Assembly (NCBI GenBank): GCA_043228905.1
Contig: JBHGNT010000022.1
Location: 9,052,001 to 9,116,000, forward strand
From: Azolla caroliniana
Lineage: Eukaryota > Polypodiophyta
Direction of reading: 5' to 3'
DNA: 64,000 nt
How positions within the stretch are numbered: the stretch's first letter is position 1; each line of letters opens with the position of its first letter. Below the pieces are notes generated by a model that did no database searches, was not told the origin of the DNA, and saw only the letters and a list, made by a program, of their open reading frames with translations. Of the stretch, positions 9,480-19,157 are shown piece after piece. The position numbers were made by a program, and so were the translations under genes.

Positions 9480-11755
9480 AGTTGAACCTTGCCGGCAACG
9501 AGACAATGTGGGTTGTCGATTCCGGAGCGTCGTTCCACCTGACCCCAGACTAGAAATGCTTCTCATCCTACACATCCAATGAGCACGACTGTGTTCGGAT
9601 GGGGAATGAAGGTACATGCTTTATTGTTGGCATAGGAGACGTGTGGTTGACAACACCAACCGGATGCAAGCTGCTGCTGAAGGATGTTCGACACGTTCCG
9701 GAGGTTTGACTGAACCTAATATCAGCCGGTCGGCTAGACGGGTAGCATCCAGAACGGAGTCATGAAGTTCAGCAAAGGGAGACTAATAGTGGCTTGGGCC
9801 TGGAAAGTCAACACGCTGTACCTAATGAATGCCCGGTTATGCTGGGAAGAACTGAACGTTGCATTCGACACTGCCGGTGAGCTATGGCACAAGAGACTGT
9901 GTCACATGAGTGAGAAGGGGATGAAGAGGCTTGCCGATGACAACCTCATTCCGGTGAAAGACGTGCATCTTGAGAAGTGCACCAACTGCCTGGCCGGTAA
10001 GCAAAGCCGGACCTCCTTCTGCTCAAGGCCACCGATGAGACGTAATGCACCACTGGAGCTAGTGCATACCGATGTGTGTCAAGTGGACACGAAGTCACAT
10101 GCCGGATCGCTGTACTTCGTGATGTTCATAGATGACCATAGCTGGAAGCTATGGATCTCGCCATTGAAGACAAAGGATCAAGTGTTATCCATCTTCAAGG
10201 AGCTCCACGCAAGAGTGGAAAGAGAAACCAACCGGAAGCTGAAGGCGGTTGGAGCAGATAACGGAGGAGAATACCGGGGGTAGTTTGAGGAGTATTGCCA
10301 CTCAAAGGGAATTCGGCTCAAATTTACCATGCCGAAGACACCGGAACTAAACGGGCTGGCCGAGAGGATGAACCGGACCATAATGGAGTGGGTCCGCAGT
10401 ATGCTAGCACATGCTAAGCTACCCAAGACGTTTTGGGCCGAGGTGTTGTCAACAACAACGTATGTGATAAACAGATCACCCTCAATGCCCTTGGACGGAG
10501 ACACGCCACAAAGAGTATGGACCGGTAAGGAAGTGTCTTATCAGTACCTGAAGGTGTTCGGGTGTCTCGCTTACATGTATGTGGCAAAGGACTGGAGAGC
10601 AAAGTTGGATCCAAAGACCCGGCCTTGCATATTCCTCGGATATGGCGATGATGAGTTCGGCTACCGAGTGTGGGACCCCGTCGACAAGAAGGTGTTCCAG
10701 AGTCGAGATATTATCTTCATGGAGGACAAGACTCTTGCTGACTGGGAGTCGGAGAAGAAGAAGATAATGAACTCCGAGTTGACCGGAAAGGACCGATTCG
10801 ATGAGATACGGACCTACCTGGCTAAGAGCCGGTTGACACTCGAAGAACCGGCCGGTTACGGAGAGGATACCGAACCGGAAGAAGAAGAAGAGGAAGTAGG
10901 AACCGGAACCATCCAAGATCCCGAATTGGATTCAGATGAAGACCAAATAGAGGAGTTGGTTGCCAGAAACCAAAGACGTAGATATCCTCTCAGAGAGTGA
11001 AGGGCCCCTCAGAGATTTCCGAATGCAGAGGGCGTGTTGCTAACTGACGAGGGGGAGCCGGAAAGCTTCGAAGAAGCAAAGGAGGACACCCATAGCCACA
11101 AGTGGTTGAGTGCCATGCAGGACGAGATGGATTCCCTACATGAGAACCACAAGTATGAACTAGTGGAGTTGCCGAAAGGAAAGCGGGCACTCTGGAGTAA
11201 GTGGGTGTACAAGTTGAAACTGGGAGATGCCGGAAACCCCCCAAAGTACAAAGCTAGGATCGTGGTGAAGGGGTTCTAGTAGAAGAAGGGAGTAGACTTC
11301 GACGAGATATTTGACCCGGTACTAAAGTTGACTTCCATCCGGATGGTGCTGAGCATAGCGGCAAGCATGAACCTCGAGGTAGAGCAGTTAGACGCGAAGA
11401 CGACGTTCCTCCACGGAGACCTTGAAGAGGAGATCTACATGCAACAACCGGAGGGATTTGTGAAGAAAGGGAAGGAGCACTTGGTTTGCCGGTTGAAGAA
11501 GGGCCTCTACGGTTTGAAGCAGGCTCCTCGGCAATGGTACCGGAAGTTCGACTCCTTCATGACGGATCAAGGATACCACAAGACGCAGGCCGATCACTGT
11601 GTGTTTGTGAAGAAGTTCGAAGGTGGAGACTTCCTGATACTCCTCCTGTATGTGGACAACATGGTTATCTTCGGAAGAGCCAAGTCAAGATATAGACGCT
11701 GAAGAAGGCTCTGAACCAGACCTTCTCAATGAAATACTTGGGTCCGGCAAGACAA
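9480..11755 (+). pseudogene. Copia C protease, integrase and RT N-terminal half
   Basis: Protease: MWVVDSGASFHLTPD around 9508. Pre-integrase: LWHKRLCHMSEKGMKRL...CTNCLAGKQSR. Integrase core: LVHTDVCQVD, FIDDHSWKLW, ADNGGEY...LAERMNRTI, giving the D,D,E triad. RT: WVYKLKLGDAGNPP, EVEQLDAKTTFLHGDLEEEI, GLYGLKQAPRQWY. Stops include 9553, 9706, TAG 10281-10283, and tandem TAG TAG 11277-11282 where the family has Gln-type codons. The catalytic YVDD reads YVDN (about 11650), so RT is also inactivated by missense. Cut at 11755 by a solo LTR. Confidence 0.88.
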
Positions 11756-12472
11756 TGTTAGGAAATACGCGGAATAATCTCCGGCCACAACCGAAGTGTA
11801 GATCACTTGATGACAATCGAACACAGAAGAAATGGGAATGGAGGTAAGTACACGAACAGAAAAGAGAATACATAGGATGTTAACGTGGAAAACCCCTGAG
11901 AGGGAAAGACCACGGGAGTCCACAGACTCCAAACTATCACTATGCCAATGATTACAACAGGGAGCACAGAGGCAACGACCTCTTGCTCACGATCTTCGCA
12001 TGGCAGCGGTTACAATAGAGACATGCTTTGAATCGCTCTCTCTCTCTCTCTCTATGTAGTCGTTACACCAAAATTACCCTATATGAAGATAATAACACCA
12101 ACAATACAAACATTGTTTGCCCTAGGCCACATTTATACTAATATGACATTATGACTATTTACAGATATAGCTCCAATGGGCTCTCAGAAACATATCTACA
12201 TATATGTCCCTTCATCCGGTGAGAGGTTCTCACCGGGCCTGCAACATCTGGTTCTCACCGGGTCTTCCGATGTCGGGCTTGCACCATCCGGTTCTCACTG
12301 GGTCTTCCTTGTCGGGTACTCGTCATCTGGTTCTCACCGGGTCTTCCGATGCCGGGCCTGCAACATCTGGTTCTCACTAGGTCTTCCTTGCGAGGTACTC
12401 GTCATCCGGTTCTCATCGGGTCTTCTGATGCCGGGCTTGCGTATCCCATCTGGAGGGACCGAGATCCTAACA
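11756..12472 (-). mobile_element. Solo LTR in copia C RT
   Basis: 717 bp with ends TGTTAGGA...TCCTAACA. In minus orientation it starts TGTTAGGATCTCGGTCCCTC, so it belongs to the copia C LTR family. It splits the RT codons between ...LGPAR and ILGMHI. Flanks are GACAA and AACAG, which fit a GACAG 5-bp duplication with one G-to-A change in each copy. It arose by recombination between two LTRs, so no internal sequence is left. Confidence 0.88.
12230..12455 (-). repeat. Minisatellite inside the solo LTR, five 39-40 bp units
   Basis: Five consecutive units start CATCTGGTTCTCACCGGGTC or a close variant. Two types alternate: one ends CCGATGCCGGGCCTGCAA, the other CCTTGTCGGGTACTCGT. The copia C 5' LTR has one such unit and its 3' LTR has two, so copy number changes within the family. 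Confidence 0.85.
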
Positions 12473-13347
12473 AACAGATACTCGGGATGCATATCATCCG
12501 GGACTGGTCAAAGAAGCAATTGTGGTTGTCACAGGAGAAGTACGTGACAAAGGAGCTTCAACAGTTCAACATGTCAGATGCGAAACCGGTCGGATCGACA
12601 CTCCCGACAAACTGCAGGTTATCCGGTAAGCAAAGCCCGAAGATGAAGGCGGAGAAGGCGGATATGATGAAGATACCATATGCCTTTGCCGTCGGGAGCT
12701 TAATGTACGCAATGGTGTGTACCCGACCAGATATCGGATACACATTCGTAGTGGTGAGCCAGTTTATGAGCAATCCCGACAAGGAGCACTGGAATGCGGT
12801 AAAATGGATACTCCGATACTTGAAAGGCACCTCAAGTATGTGTCTTCGATTCGGCTCCGGTAAACCCCAACTTGACGGTTTCACCGACTCAGATATGTCG
12901 ACTGATGCGGATACCAGCCGGTTAACGTTGGTTTATGTTATGACATATGCCGGGGGAGCTGTTTCGTGGCAATCGAGGCTACAGAAGACGATTGCGTTGT
13001 CAACCACAGAGGTGGAGTACATGGTAGCTGTGGAAGCTAGCAAGGAAATATTATGGATGAAGGACTTCATCGAAGAGCTAGGGATCCGTTAAGAGGAATA
13101 CCAGCTCTATTGTGATAGTCAGAGTGCCATCCACCTTGCAAAAAACGCGGCCTACCATTCCCGGACGAAGCACATCCAACGTAGGTACCACTGGATCCGG
13201 GAGCGAGTAGAAGATCGAGAGTTCGTGCTGACGAAAATCCACACAGAGGAGAACCGGTCAGATATGCTGACCAAAGTGCTAACACCTAACAAGCTAGATG
13301 CATGCAGGAAGAGGATTGGATTGACGAGGCATCCCATGCCGGAGTGA
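12473..13347 (+). pseudogene. Copia C RT C-terminal half and RNase H
   Basis: Continues the pol frame after the solo LTR: ILGMHIIRDWSKKQLWLSQE, MKIPYAFAVGSLMYAMVCTR and RPDIGYTFVVVSQFM. The RNase H part has QLDGFTDSDMSTDADTSRLT (usual D.D.A.D) and IALSTTEVEYMVAVEASKEI. TAA at 13090-13092 replaces a Gln codon. The distal tail CDSQSAIHLAKNAAYHSRTK and ENRSDMLTK follows in frame to a TGA at about 13345. Confidence 0.87.
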
Positions 13348-13357
13348 AGGGGGAGTT

Positions 13358-13597
13358 TGTTAGGATTTCGGTCCCTCCGGATGGGATATGAGTACCCGGC
13401 CAGGAAGACCAGGTGAGAACTAGATAATTTGTACTCGACAAGGAAGACCCAGTGAGAACCGGATGACGCAGGCCCGGTGAGAACCTCTCACCGGATGAAG
13501 GGACATATATCTAAATATGTTTTTGTTAGCCCATTGTGGCTATATTTGTAAATAGCCCGAAAGTCATATTAGTATAAATATGACTTAGGGCAAATAG
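13358..13597 (+). repeat. 3' LTR of copia C, truncated
   Basis: Starts TGTTAGGATTTCGGTCCCTC after the purine tract GAAGGGGGAGTT and follows the 5' LTR to GGGCAAATAG, then breaks into copia B gag. It has two copies of the minisatellite unit where the 5' LTR has one. About half the LTR is missing. Confidence 0.85.
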
Positions 13598-15991
13598 GGA
13601 TATGTCTGTCACGAGCTACAACTTGAAGATCAAGGAGCTTTGTGATTCGCTTGGCTTGATAAGCATAAATGTGGAGGATGATGAGATGGGGCAAATATGT
13701 CTCGGCGGCCTTGCACCACGATTCGGCGCGATGCAGACCGCCGTACTAGCACGGGAGAATCTGCCCTCCTTCTTCGATCTTCAATCCATGTTGTTGGTTG
13801 AAGAAAACCATGTTCGAACAAGGAGTAATGGCTCGGAAGGCCAAATGTTCTACATGCATTCGGATGGAGGAAGAGGACATGACTGTGCAAGAAGAGGCCA
13901 ATTCGGCCAAGGACGAGGCGGACGAGGCCCGACTTACGAAAACAACTCGCAATTTCGGCATCAAGATGGAAGCCATCGAGGAACCTTCGGAAGAAGGGGG
14001 AGCTTCCATTCCGGTCCGAACCGACAAAGCTCGGTCGATGCGGATTTTGCGGAAAAATCAGTCACCACGAAGAAGAATGCCCTAAGAAGATATGCGAGTC
14101 GGCTTCCACTAGCCAACAACTCACCAACTACACCATCAACTTCGACTATGACGATCGCGGAGGAATGTTTGTGATGAGACATAGAGCGAATTCTATGTCG
14201 GCCTCTACTTCTACTAATTCCTCCGGTCTGGAAGACGTATGGTTCGTCGATTCCGGTGCCTCGAACCATATGACGTCACATCAAGAATGGTTCCGAGAAC
14301 TTCGAGAGCCGGACCGACCCGACTATGTTGAAATCGGAGACGACACTACACACCCGATTTGGCACATCAGCAATGTTCCGTTTGGAGAAGAAGGTAAGCA
14401 AACTTATATTAAAAATGTCTTGCATGTACCAACTATCACGAAGAATTTGGTCTCCAACGGCCAAATTGTAGAGCAAGGAATGCAAGTACAATTTAATCAA
14501 GGCGGTTGCTTCATCGAAAAAGAGGGCCAACTCATCGCTCGCGGACGAAGAGAGGGCCGAATGTTCATTCTCGACTCACACGAGATGACATCGGCCATGT
14601 TCGCAAAGGGCATGAAAGCCCATTCCGACATAGAGTTATGACACAAGCGGTTTGACCATATAAACCTCCAAAAGCTCAAGGCAATGCAGTCGAAAGGAGT
14701 CGTCATCGGGCTCCCGACATTCACGGAGAAAGAGATTGAAGGCGTGTGTGCCGCTTGCCAATTCGGCAAGCAACATCGGCACCCGTTTCTGAAGGAGCGG
14801 AACGTGAGCAAAGGCGTACTCGACGTAATTCATTCCGATGTATGGGGTCCGGCTCAGACGGCTACATTCGGCGGATGCCGATACTATGTGGCCTTCATCG
14901 ACGACTTCTCCAGGCACACCTGGATCTACCCCATGCGACAAAAGAGAAGTGTTTGGACACTTCCAAAAATTTAAGAATGAGGTCAAGAAAGCCACAGGCC
15001 GACATGTACGATGTCTTCGGTCGGATGGAGGCAAGGAGTACTTCTCTAACGAATTTTCGGCATTTCTACGGAACGAAGGAATACGGCGAGAGTTTTCATG
15101 TCAACGTACGCCACAACAAAACGGAGTGGCCGAACGCAAGAATCGGCACATCCTCGAAGTGGCATGGGCTATGCTTAACGAAAAGCACATGCCGAAATCG
15201 TATTGGGTGGAAGCAGCTAACACGGCCGTCTATCTCATGAATCGGTGTACGACATTGAGTGTGCATGAACTTACTCCGCACGAGAAGTTCTTCGGAAAGA
15301 AGCCGGACCTATCACATGTTCGGATATTCGGCTCCATTGCGTACGTGCACATCCCTAATGAGAAGCGTCAAAAGCTCGATCCGAAGTTGGAGAAATGTAT
15401 CCTCGTAGGATACTCACAAGAGCAAAAGGGGCACAAGTGCTACAACCCCTCGACTCGAAAAGTTCACGTAAGTCGAGACGTCATTTTTGATGAGTCCGCA
15501 TCCTAGTACGCACTAGAGAAAACTTTGACTCTGATTCCACTCGACCTGGAATCCACCGAACAAGAGATAGAGGATGAAGATCGCATTACGCGCATATTCA
15601 AAGAAATTCCAATCACGACCCGACTGAGCGGACCACAAGAGCCTCCGAGCGATCAAAGCACATCTCGACCGAGTCCGAAGCTAGACAAAGGGAAGGCCAA
15701 AATGCCGGAGTATGAACACGATCATTTCGATGGCATCGAATCAACTCACTCCCTCGATAGTGAGTTTGAAGGCCTTGACATACGGACACATGGAGTGAAG
15801 AAAGCCATAGAATCCACTCGTGAAAAGAACCCCATAAGCCGCTTCGGCTACGATGAGTATGTGGCGTACCATTACGCCTTTATGATGAAGGTCGCAACAA
15901 TACGGGAGCCGGAAACCTTTTCTGAAGCCGCGAAAGACCCGCTATGGATCGAATCAATGAATGAGGAGATGCGTGCACTACGCAAGAACTA
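13598..15991 (+). pseudogene. Copia B gag C-terminus, protease and integrase
   Basis: Resumes gag at MSVTSYNLKIKELCDSLGLI, through an intact CCHC knuckle in a shifted frame near 14040 (C-x2-C-x4-H-x4-C, CGFCGKISHHEEEC). Protease VWFVDSGASNHMTSH is near 14240. Pre-integrase is H...CAACQFGKQHRHPF. The integrase core has LDVIHSDVWGP, AFIDDFSRHTW, RSDGGKEYFSNEF and GVAERKNRHILEV. The linker follows to MNEEMRALRKN, where gypsy G0 cuts in. Breaks are a gag frameshift, TGA 14639 and TAG 15504 (both at expected Trp), and a frameshift near 14970. Confidence 0.9.
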
Positions 15992-16372
15992 TGTCGTGAA
16001 GATCCATCACTACGTGTGGATCGCGAGGTGGAACCGCTAGGGTTCTGGACCGGAAGGATTCGAAGTTGCACTAGCTTTAGCGAGAAAGGAATTAAGATAG
16101 ATTGAAAGAGAGAGAGATTGAGATAAGATAGAACGATTGATTTTAGATTGAGAGAGATTAAGATTGATACTCTTGACTTTAGATTTGAAGAACAAGATTA
16201 ATACATCAATTGGATAACGAATTTTCTTCTTAATATTAATTTTGGTATAAAGTACAAAGCTTCCCAAAAATTTTACCTTAGTCTTTCATCTTTTTCCTCC
16301 CCTCTTTTATAGATGCCCTCATGCATTTGAGGGTACAAGACATGCATAAAATGCATGTTTGCCATTTGGCGC
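15992..16372 (-). repeat. Gypsy G0 3' LTR, distal piece
   Basis: Promoter-distal part of the G0 3' LTR, from TGTCGTGAAGATCCATCAC to the GCGC target of G1 at 16369-16372. It matches 33049-33430 of the G0 5' LTR. Contains GA-rich stretches and the conserved GCATTTGAGGGTACAAGAC...GCCATTTGGCGC. Confidence 0.9.
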
Positions 16373-16968
16373 TGTCGCGTTGTTACGCGCGTGCGTGTAG
16401 AAAGAGGCGGGACCACAGGGGTCTTGGACCAAGGGGAGAGAGATGGAGAGAGAGAGATACATAGAGAAGAGTGAAGAGTGAGAAACAAGAATCCAATTAC
16501 TAAAATCAATAGCTTACAACTCGAACAGTTACAATCGGCAACCCGGTAATGGGCCCGACACGGGGTCCCACTCACACACACAGACGACTGCCACACAACT
16601 CCAGGAACCAAAAGGGGGAGAGCCTCTGCTTGAAGCACACGGGTTGTCAATGAAGCAGAGGCAGCGAACTCCCGACACCCACAGAGACCGACGACCGGAG
16701 GAGGAGAAGAGAGAGCTTCGCACTTCGTTCTGCAGCAACACCCTTCTTCTTCCCCAACGCGCGATCCCCTTTTCTCTTGTCCTCTTCCCTTTATTCCCTG
16801 TCCCTCTGACAGGGATACGCACAATCCCCCCCCTTAATAAATGCGTGCGACTTAGTATTTATCTCCACCGATTCGTGTACAAAATACCAAGTCACGCGTC
16901 CATCCGTGTAAGGGCCGGTTTATGCGCTTTCTCTCCGATTCCGCCTATGGCCGGTTTTCTTCACGACA
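16373..16968 (-). repeat. Gypsy G1 3' LTR
   Basis: 596 bp; plus-strand ends TGTCGCGTTG...CTTCACGACA. The partner is 29450-30049. It differs by scattered substitutions and a few bases in a GA repeat near 16440. Confidence 0.93.
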
Positions 16969-16990
16969 TCCACCCCCACCAAACCGCGCA
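16969..16990 (-). other. Polypurine tract of gypsy G1
   Basis: On the minus strand this reads GCGCGGTTTGGTGGGGGTGG followed by A just before the LTR. The same G-rich tract adjoins the 3' LTRs of G0 (31091 on) and G3 (36457 on), consistent with a plus-strand primer. Confidence 0.85.
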
Positions 16991-17703
16991 TCCACCGGTA
17001 TGCGCCAGAGACGGGTAGATATTGAAGAAACCCGGCCTCACTCGTTGCTCTCCGATTCTCCGCCGGACCCGAACTGATCGTCCTTGTCGCTCCCGCTCGT
17101 CTTCGAACCGCTTTTTGAACGCTGTGATCCGCTTTCCAGCCACTGGCACCGCTAACCATGTCCCGTCGAGTTCCGCGAGGTGGTACGTGCCATTGTCGTT
17201 CGCGCTCATCACCGTGTAGGGCCCGAACCATCTCCTAGCAAACTTTCGCACAGCCTTGTGCTGATTGTCGAGGTTGTTATCGTATACCAATACCCAATCG
17301 CCTTCCTCAATCTTCTTTGGTCGCAATCGGTGCGTCCGGTTGAACCGGATCTTGTTCCGCTCCCTTGCCGCTCGTAGCCTTTCCTTCGCCTGTATCACGT
17401 CCTCCGGCCTCCGCTCGAGTTGCTGAATCTGCGCCGCCAGCAACTCCTCCCGGCTCATTTCGTCCTTCCAACCTACCGCCGCCCACGAAGAAACCGTCCG
17501 CTCCACCGACATGATCGGCTTTTGTCCGTACATGAGCTCCGCCGGCATAAACCCTATTACCGAACTATGCGTAGTTCGGTCCGCCCATAGTGCGTAAGGA
17601 AGGAGTCACGGCCAATTCCTGACCTGCCCACCACATGCACGCACCAACGCGTTTACAATCGGTCCGTGCCCACGTTCCACCTTTCCGTTCGCCTTCGAAT
17701 TGT
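16991..17703 (-). pseudogene. Gypsy G1 integrase C-terminal part
   Basis: Continues G1 pol after the G4 insertion: NSKANGKVERGHGPIV carries the catalytic Glu. Then comes TGA at 17606-17608 where sister copies have Arg (NWPRLLPYALWAD), then MPAELMYGQKPIM, ELLAAQIQQLERRPEDV, the GDWVLVYDNNLDNQHKAVRK..RRWFGPYTV block and NGTYHLAELDG. This is the C-terminal domain of gypsy integrases of this family. No separate chromodomain is evident. Confidence 0.9.
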
Positions 17704-17707
17704 ACGC

Positions 17708-18675
17708 TGTCGTGAAGATTTTCGGCAATAGTGTGAAAATCCTATAAAACGTACGAAATCGAGTATGAATCACGTAGTACAATAATTGTGAAGATAACAT
17801 TTTAAATAGATTTAATATCTAAGTACAAAATGATGGAGGTTTCGAATGCACTTTATTACAAGAGAAACGGACAACTAAATGTCAAGATATGAGGGTATAA
17901 AGTTTGTAAAAGGAAAGGAGAAAATTGTGAGATATCCCACATAGGCACGACAAATAAAGCTCTCATCATATATAAGGTGGAGCAAAAGATATTATCTTTG
18001 TGTCTATGTGTGGAGCATAGAGAGTTCAAGGTAACTTGAACTAAGAGTGGAGGTGGGCTAGCTACTCGTAAAGGGTTTTTGCCAACCAAAACCGGACCGA
18101 CGATGGAGCCGATGATCCGGCGGCATCCGGCACCGGCATCCGACGAACCGGCGTCCGGCGACTAGATAAATAAATATATAAATATATATACATATTTACA
18201 TATACAAGGAGGGCAAGTAAGGATTCGAACCTTCCACCTCCAAGTTAGGAGTCAAATGGCTTACCATTAAGCCATGCTATTTAGTTGAAATTATATTTCT
18301 ATCATTATACTTTTACATGTAAATTCTCATACATGAGAACTAAAATGAGTGACATGGTTATCATGCACCACATGTAATACATAAGCGCCAAATGGCAAAC
18401 ATGCAATTTATGCATGTCTTGTACCCTCACATGCATCATATGCATGAGAGCATCTATAAAAGAGGGAAGGGGGAGGAGAAAAAACACGGTATTTTTTATG
18501 AAAATTAAGAGGAAGAAATTTGTTATCAAATCAATCATGTAATCTCAACTTCTCTCTTTCCCAATCTATCTTAAGTACTTTCTCGCCAAAGCTTGTATCG
18601 ACTCTAAATCCTTCTGGTCCAGAACCCCGGCGGTTCCGCCTCACGATCCGCGCGTAGTGACGGATCTTCATGACA
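17708..18675 (+). repeat. Gypsy G4 5' LTR
   Basis: 968 bp, TGTCGTGAAGATTTTCGGCA...GGATCTTCATGACA. Includes a CCGG-rich minisatellite-like stretch (about 18090-18165), an AT-rich block (TAAATAAATATATAAATAT) and an antisense tRNA-like motif. It is homologous to the G0 LTRs and to 23771-24479. Confidence 0.93.
18211..18278 (-). other. tRNA-like A-box/B-box motif, antisense in the G4 5' LTR
   Basis: On the minus strand GGCTTAATGGTAAGCC can form a D-arm-like hairpin and resembles a Pol III A-box. CTCC-TAACTT-GGAG forms an anticodon-like hairpin. GGTTCGAATCC (18221-18231 complement) is a perfect B-box inside an AAGG/CCTT T-arm-like stem. No proper acceptor stem is evident, so this is a tRNA-derived relic or Pol III promoter, not a working tRNA. 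Confidence 0.6.
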
Positions 18676-18683
18676 TAATTAAG

Positions 18684-18724
18684 TGGTGAACCCGACGTGA
18701 ATCGAACACGCAACCTTCTCATAC
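18684..18724 (+). other. G4 primer binding site extended by tRNA-derived sequence
   Basis: The 18-nt site TGGTGAACCCGACGTGAA (18684-18701) is shared by the other G elements with at most one mismatch. Here it continues about 20 nt further (18702 to about 18722) as the complement of a tRNA T-loop (TTCGATT), T-stem 5' strand (GCGTG), variable loop (AGGTT) and the start of the anticodon arm. CATAATTAAGTGG occurs on both sides (18674-18686 and 18724-18736). This fits reverse transcription through the primer tRNA followed by a jump. Confidence 0.75.
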
Positions 18725-18736
18725 ATAATTAAGTGG

Positions 18737-19157
18737 CGACGCTTGTCGAGCCTATTGCATGCCCGCTTCACCGTGATCCAGTCCGCTACGAGCCCATTTG
18801 CTTGGGTATCATCTTCGAGAAGAGTCCCCAACTCCCGTCTATCCTTTATGTCCACGGCCTTCAAGAAGTACAAAGTCTTGTCCTCTTCAAGCAACACTTG
18901 GTCCGTATTGGGGAGACGACTAAACATCTGGTCGAATTCGTCGTACACCCTCGAGACGCTTATCTTCTTATTCTTCTTCTCTATCCACTTCATCAGGGCA
19001 TGTCGAGTCATCCTCGTTGAGTCTTCAGTCACGAACTCCGCTAGTATCGTTTTCTCGAACTCGAACCATGTTGTCTTACCTTCTTGAAGCTCGATGATGC
19101 GTCTTTGGATGTTGTTGGCGACAACTCTCTTGAAGCTTGCGATTTGACGTGCCCGAC
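18737..19157 (-). pseudogene. Inverted gag segment of G4
   Basis: On the minus strand this encodes RQIASFKRVVANNIQRRIIE, EFEKTILAEFVTEDSTRMTR, KNKKISVSRVYDEFDQMFSR and LEDDTQANGLVADWITVKRA, homologous to the correctly oriented gag of G0 (32512-33027). The rest of G4 gag and pol is on the plus strand, so this piece is inverted within the element. It starts at the second CATAATTAAGTGG copy and ends where plus-strand gag resumes at about 19158. Confidence 0.85.

Larger units (their letters stand above)
8093..13597 (+). mobile_element. Copia C, Tnt1-like element inserted in copia B gag
   Basis: Contains 5' LTR 8093-8563, primer site, gag, protease, integrase, RT and RNase H in Ty1/copia order, and a truncated 3' LTR (13358-about 13597). 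It is interrupted by a solo LTR (11756-12472). The coding layout and motifs (EVEQ.D.KT.FLHGDLEEEIYM, VKKGKEHLVCRLKKGLYGLK) resemble the tobacco Tnt1 type. Many in-frame stops are present, so it is dead. One end was deleted together with part of host gag, so only the left target flank (ACAAA) survives. Confidence 0.9.

Noticed and set aside
12000-12060. CT repeat at about 12030-12052 as a regulatory element
   Set aside because: Simple-sequence tract inside the solo LTR; nothing ties it to a function.
16273-16824. Minus-strand ORF of 183 codons in the G1 LTR (and its twin at 29610-29905)
   Set aside because: Lies in LTR sequence with GA and CCCC runs; frame is not kept between the two LTR copies.
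18211-18278. Functional tRNA gene in the gypsy LTR
   Set aside because: Arms resemble a tRNA, but I could not form a 7-bp acceptor stem and all four copies sit inside LTRs; kept only as a tRNA-like motif.
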